Below, piece by piece: positions 24,441 to 31,205 of a stretch of 46,028 bases of DNA (position 1 is the stretch's first letter; each line of letters starts with the position of its first letter). A program made the position numbers and the translations under genes. The notes under the pieces are model-generated. The model did not search any database. It saw only the letters and a program-made list of their open reading frames with translations, and was not told the DNA's origin. The stretch lies in contig CAKSFR010000018.1 in assembly GCA_934454635.1 (NCBI GenBank), positions 1 to 46,028 of the forward strand, written 5' to 3'. Source of the DNA: an uncultured Ruminiclostridium sp. Its GTDB lineage: Bacteria > Bacillota > Clostridia > Oscillospirales > Ruminococcaceae.

Positions 24441-24606
24441 TGCAGGCTGCTATCGGCGGGGATACTTCTCCCCGTCACGGTCGGGCGCGCCGCGGGCTGC
24501 GCAGGCAGCCCGCGGCATTGTGCGCCGAAGGCGCACAATGCGCCGCTGCCGCGAAGCGGCAGCGGCGGCGCGCCCGACCTGTGGCGGAGCAGTATCCCGC
24601 AGTGCA
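24441..24606. repeat. GC-rich cloverleaf element CL3 with inverted flanks
   Basis: Perfect 13-bp outer stem GGTCGGGCGCGCC (24479-24491) with 24567-24579. Hairpins are 9 bp (24492-24500/24505-24513), 12 bp (24515-24526/24530-24541, arm GCATTGTGCGCC) and 11 bp (24542-24552/24556-24566). Only base 24514 is unpaired inside. The flanks are also inverted copies of each other: CGGGGATACTTCTCCCCG on the left against CGGGATACTGCTCC, inverted, on the right, both bounded by TGCA. It lies 20 bp upstream of the FtsX-type gene. Confidence 0.9.
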
Positions 24607-24625
24607 AGAAGAAAGGAACAGACAC

Positions 24626-27600
24626 ATGAAAAACGCACTCAAAAAGAGCGCTTTAAGAGAGATAGGAAAAACAAAGAGCCGATTCCTGTCCATTTTCGGC
24701 ATAGTGGCGATAGGGGTAGGCTTCTTTTCGGGAGTAAAAGCCGCGGCGCCCGATATGCGGCTGAGCGCGGACAGGTATTTCGACCGCACCTCGCTTATGG
24801 ACTTTCGCCTTGTTTCGACCTACGGCTTTGACGAAAACGATATCGCCGCGCTTGAAAAGCTGGACGGCGCGGAGGTTTATCCATCGTATTTCACCGACGT
24901 TCTGGCTTCATCGGAGTCAGCCTCGCCTGTCGCGGCGCGCGTAATATCCCTCGGCGAAAACAGCGATAAGGTCAACCGCCTTACGCTTACGGCTGGCCGC
25001 TATCCCGAAAACGAAAGCGAGTGCCTCGCCTCCGACAGCGGAATGAAAGGGCGGCTGCCCGTCGGAACTGTCGTTACATTCACAGACGGAAACGGCGAAA
25101 AGCCCGACGATATGCTTTCCGTCGACACCTACACAATTGTCGGAACGGTAAAATCCCCCATGTACATAGACAAAACGGGCTACGGCAGCACGACCGTCGG
25201 AAACGGTTCGATTTCCTCGGTCTATTTTGTCCCCGAGAAGAATTTTTGCGTGGAATACAACACGGAGGTGTATCTGCGCTTCCCCGAGCTTGACGGTCTG
25301 TACACTTTCGACGACGAATACGACAGCCGTATCGAGGAACTGACCGATATTGTCGAAAAAACGGCGGCGGAACGCGAGGACGGACGCTACAGCGACATTG
25401 TTTCCGAGGCTGACGACAAACTGGACGAAGCGAAAAAAGAGCTTTCAGACGCGGAAAAAGAAGCTAACGATAAGATAGCCGACGGAGAAAAGGAGCTTGC
25501 CGACGCAAAGCGGCAGCTCGACGACGCGAAAAAGGACATCGAGGACGGCGAACGGCAGATAGCCGACGCGGAAAAAGAACTCGCCGACGGCGAACAGCAG
25601 ATAGCCGACGGCGAAAAAGAGCTTGAGGACGCCCGCGCGGAAATCGACAAGGGCTACGCCGACCTCGACGAAGCAAAAAAGGAGTACGCCGAGCAGACCG
25701 CCGAAGCCGAACAGAAAATTAAGGACGGCGAAGCCGAAATCGCCGAAAATGAACAAAAGCTTAAAGACGGCGAAGCCGAATATGAAAAGGGTCTCGCTGA
25801 GTATGAAGACGGAAAAAAGCAATTCGACGAGGGGAAAAAGCAGTACAATTCCGCTTACTCTCAGTTCACGAACAGCTATATAGCGTTTCTTGATGGAAAA
25901 GAACAGTACGAAGCGGGCCTTGCGGCGTATAACGAAAACCTTGCTCTGCTCGACGAGCAGAAAACGCAGCTTGACGCGGCAAAGGCTCAGCTGGATCAAC
26001 TCGCGCAAATGGTCGGCGAAGAAAATCCTATGTACATTCAGGCAAAGGCCGAATACGACGCGGGATTTGCGGCATATACGCAGGCAAAGGCTCAGCTCGA
26101 CGCGGCTAAAGCGCAGCTTGACGCAACGAAGCAGCAGCTTGACGCAGGCGAACAGCAGATAGCCTCCGCGCAGGAGCAGATAAACGACGCAAAATCCAAG
26201 CTGGACAAAAACGAAAAGAAGCTGAACGAAGCGAAAGAACAGCTTGACAATGCAAAAGCGGAGCTTGACGACGGAAAAAAGCAGCTCGACGAAGCAAAGG
26301 AACAGCTCGCCGACGCAAAGCGGCAGCTTGAGGACGGAAAAAAAGAGGCGGAGGCGAAATTCGCCGACGCGGAAAAAGAACTTGCCGACGCACAGCAGCA
26401 GTACGCCGACGGGAAAAAGGAACTCGAGGATTCCAAGCGGAAGCTCGAGGACGGAAAGCGTGAGCTTGCCGACGCAAAGCAGGAGCTTGAGGACGGGAAA
26501 GCCGACTATGAAAAGGGGCTTTCGGACTACGCCGACGGCGAAAAGGAACTTGAAGACGGGAAAGCCGAAGCCGACGAGAAAATAAGCGATGCGAAGCGTG
26601 AACTTGCCGACGCGGAGGAGAAAATCGCCGACCTCGAAAAGCCCGAATGGTACGTTTTCACGCGTGACGATAACCCCGGCTATTCCGAATACGGCGAAAA
26701 TGCCCAAAGAATCAACAATATAGCGGCGGTGTTCCCCGTTTTCTTCATTCTTGTCGCTATGCTCGTCTGCCTTACGACAATGACGAGAATGGTCGAGGAA
26801 CAGCGCGTTCAGATAGGAACGCTCAAAGCCCTCGGCTATTCAAACGGAAAAATAATCCGCAAATATATGTTCTACGCTGCGGCGGCTACCTTTACGGGCG
26901 CGGTTTTCGGCGTGATCGTGGGAATGAAGCTGTTCCCGTTCGTTATAATAACCGCTTACGGCATGATGTACGACCTGCCTGAGCTTTACCTGCCGATAGA
27001 TTTCCCGACGGCGATAATTTCCGTTGCGGTAAGCCTTTTTGCGATAACGGCAACGGTTTTCTCCGCCTGCCGCTCCGCCCTTTCCGAACAGGCGGCTCAG
27101 CTTATGCGGCCTAAAGCGCCGAAAACGGGAAAACGTATCCTGCTTGAAAAAATCCCGTTTGTCTGGAAGCGCTTTAATTTCAGCAACAAGGTGACCGCGC
27201 GGAATCTTTTCAGATACAAGCGGAAAATGTTCATGTCCGTTGTCGGAATTGCGGGCTGCACCGCCCTGCTGCTTACGGGCTTTGCCCTGTTCGACAGCAT
27301 AAACGATATAATCCGTATTCAGTACGGCGACCTCCAGCGCTATGACGGAATCGCCGTTTACGACGGAAAAAAATACCCCGAAGCCGAACAGACCGTGCAC
27401 GAAATTCTCGCCGAAACGAGCGAAAGCGTAAAAGTTTATCAGAAGCAGATGACGATTTCCTCGGACGGCAAAAAAGTCAGCGCTTATATCGCCGTTCCGT
27501 CGGAGTCCGAGCGTTTTTCCGACTTTATGACGCTGCGCGACCGAACCACGGGCGAGGAATACTCCTTAAAAGACGGAGATATTTATATTGACGAGAAATC

Positions 27601-28309
27601 TTCTCTCCTGCTTGGCGGACTTAAAAGCGGAGATACGCTCATGATAAGCGAATCCGACGCGCAGAAGCACGAAGTAACGCTTACTGCGGCGTTTGAAAAC
27701 TATCCCGGTCACTACGTCTACATGACCGAGCAGACCTATCGCGAACTTTTCGGCGCAGAACCTGAGTACAACGCGATATATTTCACCCATAATCTCGGAG
27801 AAGAGGGCGAGGACGGGCTTGCCGAAAAGCTTCTCGAAACGGACGGCGTTCTGGCGGTCTCGTTCTCCTCGACGGTCATGGGGACTTACAAAAATATGCT
27901 TACCGCACTGAATTACGTTATCTGGGTAATCATAGCGGCAGCGGGCGCTCTCGCGTTTATAGTAATGTACAACCTCACAAATATCAATATAACCGAACGC
28001 ATACGCGAGATCGCAACACTCAAGGTGCTCGGCTTCTTCGATAAGGAGGTCGACGCGTATATTTTCCGTGAAAATATACTGCTTACGCTTCTCGGAACGG
28101 CGTTCGGGCTTGTTCTCGGCGTTTTTCTCGCTAAATTCGTCATCACAACGGCGGAGGTCGATTTTGTAATGTTCGGGCGGAATATCTACCTCGGCAGCTA
28201 TATTCTCGCCGCCGTTCTTACCGTAGGTTTTTCCGTTCTGGTAACATTGTTCATGCACAAGCGGCTTAAAAACGTCGATATGATAGAAGCGCTGAAGTCG
28301 ATCGAATAA
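24626..28309 (+). CDS. FtsX-type ABC permease with very long coiled coil
   Basis: A 1227-residue membrane protein. The start at 24626 (MKNALKKSALREIGK) follows GAAAGGAA; the upstream open frame only reads through the CL3 hairpins. Helix 1 (SRFLSIFGIVAIGVGFFSG) leads to a MacB-like extracellular domain (about 45-250), then roughly 410 residues of heptads such as ADGEKEL, ADAKRQL and EDGERQI (about 260-670). A first FtsX domain follows (about 690-830, TTMTRMVEEQRVQIGTLKALGY), then a second extracellular domain and a second FtsX domain ending KRLKNVDMIEALKSIE. Such proteins normally pair with an ABC ATPase, and none is adjacent. The role is probably envelope-related, by inference. Confidence 0.9.
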   Translation: MKNALKKSALREIGKTKSRFLSIFGIVAIGVGFFSGVKAAAPDMRLSADRYFDRTSLMDFRLVSTYGFDENDIAALEKLDGAEVYPSYFTDVLASSESASPVAARVISLGENSDKVNRLTLTAGRYPENESECLASDSGMKGRLPVGTVVTFTDGNGEKPDDMLSVDTYTIVGTVKSPMYIDKTGYGSTTVGNGSISSVYFVPEKNFCVEYNTEVYLRFPELDGLYTFDDEYDSRIEELTDIVEKTAAEREDGRYSDIVSEADDKLDEAKKELSDAEKEANDKIADGEKELADAKRQLDDAKKDIEDGERQIADAEKELADGEQQIADGEKELEDARAEIDKGYADLDEAKKEYAEQTAEAEQKIKDGEAEIAENEQKLKDGEAEYEKGLAEYEDGKKQFDEGKKQYNSAYSQFTNSYIAFLDGKEQYEAGLAAYNENLALLDEQKTQLDAAKAQLDQLAQMVGEENPMYIQAKAEYDAGFAAYTQAKAQLDAAKAQLDATKQQLDAGEQQIASAQEQINDAKSKLDKNEKKLNEAKEQLDNAKAELDDGKKQLDEAKEQLADAKRQLEDGKKEAEAKFADAEKELADAQQQYADGKKELEDSKRKLEDGKRELADAKQELEDGKADYEKGLSDYADGEKELEDGKAEADEKISDAKRELADAEEKIADLEKPEWYVFTRDDNPGYSEYGENAQRINNIAAVFPVFFILVAMLVCLTTMTRMVEEQRVQIGTLKALGYSNGKIIRKYMFYAAAATFTGAVFGVIVGMKLFPFVIITAYGMMYDLPELYLPIDFPTAIISVAVSLFAITATVFSACRSALSEQAAQLMRPKAPKTGKRILLEKIPFVWKRFNFSNKVTARNLFRYKRKMFMSVVGIAGCTALLLTGFALFDSINDIIRIQYGDLQRYDGIAVYDGKKYPEAEQTVHEILAETSESVKVYQKQMTISSDGKKVSAYIAVPSESERFSDFMTLRDRTTGEEYSLKDGDIYIDEKSSLLLGGLKSGDTLMISESDAQKHEVTLTAAFENYPGHYVYMTEQTYRELFGAEPEYNAIYFTHNLGEEGEDGLAEKLLETDGVLAVSFSSTVMGTYKNMLTALNYVIWVIIAAAGALAFIVMYNLTNINITERIREIATLKVLGFFDKEVDAYIFRENILLTLLGTAFGLVLGVFLAKFVITTAEVDFVMFGRNIYLGSYILAAVLTVGFSVLVTLFMHKRLKNVDMIEALKSIE

Positions 28310-28312
28310 TGC

Positions 28313-28350
28313 AAAAATCTCACTCCGCGTTAACAGGGTGAGATTTTTTC
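28313..28350. terminator. terminator of the FtsX-type gene, overlapping the convergent small gene
   Basis: Arms AAAAATCTCAC (28313-28323) and GTGAGATTTTT (28338-28348), followed by TC. The right arm encodes the last residues of the minus-strand gene ending at 28330. Confidence 0.8.
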
Positions 28351-28542
28351 GGCAAGAAAATCAAGCAGCTCCTCGGGCGTAGGCTTTTCGCCGCGCCGCG
28401 GAACGCTTTTCCAGAAAGCGGCGGCTTCGGGCGACGCGCTTTCCATACCCGCTTCTATTGCGGCGGCTATTTCGCTCCGCACCTCCCCGACGCTTACGCT
28501 GCATTTCTCTGCGGTCATCTCCAGTATTTTTTCTGAGTCCAT
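28330..28542 (-). CDS. small conserved Firmicutes-type protein, unknown function
   Basis: A 70-residue helical, acidic protein: MDSEKILEMTAEKCSVSVGE at the start, then EVRSEIAAAIEAGMES, and a Trp-containing centre FWKSVPRRGEKPTPEELLDFL. I recall similar small proteins in Clostridia annotated loosely as sporulation-initiation-factor-related, but I would not assign a function. Expression is well supported by a TTGACA-N17-TATAAT promoter at 28579-28607. That promoter is overlapped by the palindrome upstream of the ribbon-helix-helix gene, so the latter may repress it. Its 3' end overlaps the terminator stem of the FtsX-type gene. Confidence 0.75.
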   Translation of the reverse strand: MDSEKILEMTAEKCSVSVGEVRSEIAAAIEAGMESASPEAAAFWKSVPRRGEKPTPEELLDFLAEKISPC

Positions 28543-28578
28543 TACATACTCCTTTTGTTCGGGCGGTATATTTTGTTC

Positions 28579-28617
28579 ATTATATCACACTTTAAAGGTG
28601 GTGTCAATATGACACCA
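28579..28617 (-). promoter_or_regulatory. consensus promoter overlapped by 8-bp inverted repeat (candidate RHH operator)
   Basis: Minus strand: TTGACA (28602-28607), a 17-bp spacer, TATAAT (28579-28584). The palindrome TGGTGTCA-ATA-TGACACCA (28599-28617) covers the -35 box. It lies between the small minus-strand gene and the ribbon-helix-helix gene and suits a dimeric RHH repressor. Confidence 0.75.
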
Positions 28618-28681
28618 TACAAAAAGGCGGCAGAGTGGTATCATTGTGATTGCACAAAGAAAAAAAAACAGGAGAATCCGA

Positions 28682-28873
28682 ATGCCCGTATTAAAATCAC
28701 AATTCACCCTGCGGCTGAACCTCGCCGACCATGCTAAGATCAAGAAAATTGCCGAAGCGGAGAACCGCTCCATGACGAATATGATAGAAATGCTCATAAA
28801 GCGCGAAATAAAGCGGTTTGAACAGGAAAACGGCGAAATTCTGCTGACCGACGACGAGATATACGCGCCGTAA
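28682..28873 (+). CDS. ribbon-helix-helix (Arc/CopG-type) DNA-binding protein
   Basis: A 63-residue protein with the RHH pattern: a basic strand SQFTLRLNLADHAKIKKIA, then AENRSMTNMIEMLIKREIKRF as two helices, and an acidic tail. Such proteins bind short palindromes as dimers of dimers and often regulate themselves or a toxin gene; no toxin follows here. The start at 28682 is preceded by CAGGAG at the right spacing; an ATG 36 bp upstream is not. A palindrome lies 65 bp upstream, between this gene and the divergent 70-residue gene, and is its probable binding site. Confidence 0.85.
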   Translation: MPVLKSQFTLRLNLADHAKIKKIAEAENRSMTNMIEMLIKREIKRFEQENGEILLTDDEIYAP

Positions 28874-28916
28874 GTTCGGAAATCGTCCTAAAAATCAACT
28901 TTTTCCGCATAAACCC

Positions 28917-28945
28917 TTGACAAAGCGTATATTTTGTAGTATAAT
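28917..28945 (+). promoter_or_regulatory. consensus promoter of the rimP-nusA-infB operon
   Basis: TTGACA (28917-28922), a 17-bp spacer, TATAAT (28940-28945): both hexamers are perfect. Confidence 0.9.
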
Positions 28946-28960
28946 ACGGATAGTATAGTA

Positions 28961-28995
28961 AAGAAAGGCTGGGTTGACAAAATCCGGTCTTTCTT
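28961..28995 (+). promoter_or_regulatory. leader hairpin upstream of rimP
   Basis: A 15-bp stem AAGAAAGGCTGGGTT (28961-28975) with AATCCGGTCTTTCTT (28981-28995), three G-U pairs and loop GACAA, near the 5' end of the transcript. Hairpins of this shape precede rimP in many Firmicutes as I recall; their role is not known to me. Confidence 0.65.
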
Positions 28996-29027
28996 GTTTG
29001 TAATACTGATTTTTACAGCACGAGGGG

Positions 29028-29519
29028 GTGTCGGCTACGGCAGAAAAGAAAAAGGAAAACGGCGGACGTATCGAGGAACGCGCTTACGCGCTTGTTGCGC
29101 CTATACTTGAGGAAAAGGGCTATAAGCTCTGGGACGTGTGCTTTGAAAAAGAGGGCGCAATGTGGTATCTGCGCATACTTTTCGACAAAGACGGCGGGAT
29201 AGACAGCGACGAGTGCGAGGAGGTTTCCGAGCCGCTCAACAAGCTCATCGACAAGCAGGATTTCATCGGAAAGATAGATATTCTCGAGATAGGCTCTCCG
29301 GGACTTACCAAGAAGCTTCGCAGACCCGAGCATTTCCGCGCCTGCGTCGGCGAAAAAATACGCGTTACCGTCCGCGGCGAAAAAGGCAAGGAAGTAAGCG
29401 TTTTCGGAACGCTCGCTGGCTACGACGATGAAACAAATTCGTTCACGCTTGAAAAAGACGGCGGCGAAACGGAAAATTTCGCGGTTTCGGACTGCGTAAA
29501 AATAAATTCGGACCTATAA
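29028..29519 (+). CDS. rimP: ribosome maturation factor RimP
   Basis: A 163-residue RimP, needed for late assembly of the 30S subunit. The N-terminal alpha/beta domain includes YALVAPILEEKGYKLWDVCF and WYLRILFDKDGGI, and the signature IDILEIGSPGLTKKLRRPEHF is clear. The C-terminal SH3-like barrel is short. The start is unusual: no ATG is in frame. GTG at 29028 is the only conventional choice but sits directly against AGGGGG, leaving no normal spacing; the true start could be a few codons further on at a non-standard codon. It heads the operon and is followed by nusA after 42 bp. Confidence 0.93.
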   Translation: MSATAEKKKENGGRIEERAYALVAPILEEKGYKLWDVCFEKEGAMWYLRILFDKDGGIDSDECEEVSEPLNKLIDKQDFIGKIDILEIGSPGLTKKLRRPEHFRACVGEKIRVTVRGEKGKEVSVFGTLAGYDDETNSFTLEKDGGETENFAVSDCVKINSDL

Positions 29520-29561
29520 TCTTACTTAATAAGAATTTACATCAAGGAGGACAACGGAAAA

Positions 29562-30626
29562 ATGGCTAAATCATCAGGAACAGGAGAGCTGTTTGAAGCG
29601 CTCGCGGCAGTTGCAAAGGAAAAGGGCATCGAGCCGGAGCTGCTTATCGAAAAAATACAGACCGCGCTCGTTATCGCGATCAAGAAGGATTACCCGAGAA
29701 GCGAGAATATAGACTTCGATATTGATATCGCAAAGGGCAAATTCGACGTGGCTATAAAGAAAACGGTCGTTGAGGAGGTTCTCGACGACGCGAACGAAAT
29801 TTCGCTCGAGGACGCGCGCAACGTGAGCAAGCGCTATAATATCGGCGACACCTGCCCGATAAAGCTCGACACGAAGAAGTTCGGAAGAATCGCAGCGCAG
29901 ACCGCAAAGCAGGTCATCAAGCAGGGTATAAAGGAAGTTGAGCGCAGCCAGCTTGTCGAGCAGTGGGGCGGACTTCAGAACGAGGCGGTTTCCGCAAGCG
30001 TTATAAAGGTAGAACCCGCTACGGGCAACGCTTCGGTAATGATAAACGGAAACGAGGTAATGCTCTTCAAGAGCGACCAGCTCCCCAACGACGTTCTCAA
30101 CACAGGCGATATTATAAAGGTATTCGTTTCGGGCGTATCCGCAAACGACCGCCGCCCGACGCTGCGTATTTCGAGAACTCACCGCGACCTTATCAAGCGC
30201 CTTTTCGAGCTTGAAGTTCCCGAAATCTACGAGGGCGTTGTCGAGATCCGCTCGATAAGCCGCGAACCCGGCTCCAGAAGCAAGATCGCGGTTATCAGCA
30301 ACAACGAAAACGTAGACGCGCTCGGCGCGTGCATAGGTCCGCAGAGAAGCAGAATCTCCAAAATCTGCGAGGAGCTTCGCGGAGAGAAGATCGACGTTGT
30401 AAAGTACAGCGACGACCCGAAGGAGTTTATCAAGCAGGCGTTAAAGCCCGCCGATGTAATAAGCGTGGATATCCCCGACGAGGAGGTAAGAGCCTGCTCG
30501 GTTGTCGTTCCCGATAATCAGCTTTCGCTCGCTATCGGCAACAAGGGTCAGAACGCAAAGCTCGCCGCCCGCCTTACAGGCTTTAAGATCGACATAAAGC
30601 CCGAAAGCGGCTTCTTCGAGGGCTGA
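29562..30626 (+). CDS. nusA: transcription termination/antitermination factor NusA
   Basis: A 354-residue NusA that binds RNA polymerase and nascent RNA and modulates pausing and termination. The N-terminal polymerase-binding domain runs to about residue 125, the S1 domain (about 135-205, YEGVVEIRSISREPGSRSK at its junction) follows, then KH1 (CIGPQRSRISKICEELRGEK) and KH2 (SLAIGNKGQNAKLAARLTG). It ends soon after KH2, without the extra acidic repeats of enterobacteria, as usual for Firmicutes. AAGGAGG lies upstream of the ATG. ylxR follows after four bases. Confidence 0.97.
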   Translation: MAKSSGTGELFEALAAVAKEKGIEPELLIEKIQTALVIAIKKDYPRSENIDFDIDIAKGKFDVAIKKTVVEEVLDDANEISLEDARNVSKRYNIGDTCPIKLDTKKFGRIAAQTAKQVIKQGIKEVERSQLVEQWGGLQNEAVSASVIKVEPATGNASVMINGNEVMLFKSDQLPNDVLNTGDIIKVFVSGVSANDRRPTLRISRTHRDLIKRLFELEVPEIYEGVVEIRSISREPGSRSKIAVISNNENVDALGACIGPQRSRISKICEELRGEKIDVVKYSDDPKEFIKQALKPADVISVDIPDEEVRACSVVVPDNQLSLAIGNKGQNAKLAARLTGFKIDIKPESGFFEG

Positions 30627-30630
30627 GCCT

Positions 30631-30897
30631 ATGGGAAAGACCGAACCGCTGAGAAAATGTCTCGGATGTGACGAGATGCTCGGAAAAAAAGGTATGCTGC
30701 GCGTAGTCAGAAGCAAGGACGGCGAAATCTCGCTCGACGCAACAGGGAAAAAGTCCGGCCGCGGAGCTTATATCTGCCGCGACATGGAATGCTTCCTTAA
30801 AGCACAGAAGCGCAAAAGCCTCGAACGCTCGCTGAAATGCAGTATTTCGCCCGAGGTTTATGAGCAACTCAGACAGGAGATAGAAAAGCTTGAATAA
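30631..30897 (+). CDS. ylxR: YlxR-family protein (RNase P modulator type)
   Basis: An 88-residue basic protein with the family motif RKCLGCDEMLGKKGMLRVVR at the start and SGRGAYICRDMECFLKAQK near residue 50. In other Firmicutes YlxR binds the RNase P RNA and affects its activity or affects transcription; that is knowledge of the family, not seen here. It lies between nusA and ylxQ, as is typical, and its stop overlaps the next start. Confidence 0.95.
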   Translation: MGKTEPLRKCLGCDEMLGKKGMLRVVRSKDGEISLDATGKKSGRGAYICRDMECFLKAQKRKSLERSLKCSISPEVYEQLRQEIEKLE

Positions 30898-31189
30898 TTT
30901 TTTGGGTACACTCGGCTTGTGCCGACGGGCAGGAAAGCTGCTCTACGGCTTCGATTCGGTAGCCGAGGAAATCAAAAAGCCCGCTTCAAAGGCTGCGGGC
31001 GTAATAATCGCGGAGGACCTTTCCGAAAAGTCGAAAAAGGAAGTTCGGTTCATCTGCGAAAAGCACGGCGTTCCCGTCTGCGCGCCGAACGTTTCAATGT
31101 CGGAAATAAAGCAGATAATGGGAAAGCAGACAGGTATACTTGCAGTCCTCGACGCGGGACTGTTTCAATCCATAACCAAATCATGTTAA
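30890..31189 (+). CDS. ylxQ: YlxQ-like L7Ae-family RNA-binding protein
   Basis: A 99-residue member of the L7Ae/L30e/S12e/Gadd45 fold. [15 protein letters not shown] and [22 protein letters not shown] match the kink-turn-binding surface. The start is TTG at 30890, which overlaps the ylxR stop and is preceded by AGGAGAT at good spacing; no ATG is suitable. It is a standard member of the nusA-infB operon with an RNA-binding role not fully defined. Confidence 0.93.
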   Translation: MNNFLGTLGLCRRAGKLLYGFDSVAEEIKKPASKAAGVIIAEDLSEKSKKEVRFICEKHGVPVCAPNVSMSEIKQIMGKQTGILAVLDAGLFQSITKSC

Positions 31190-31205
31190 GTCTGGGGGAC
31201 ATCGA

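Noticed and set aside
25445..26707. Long open frames opposite and out of frame with the FtsX coiled coil
   Set aside because: They are low-complexity shadows of the heptad-repeat DNA.
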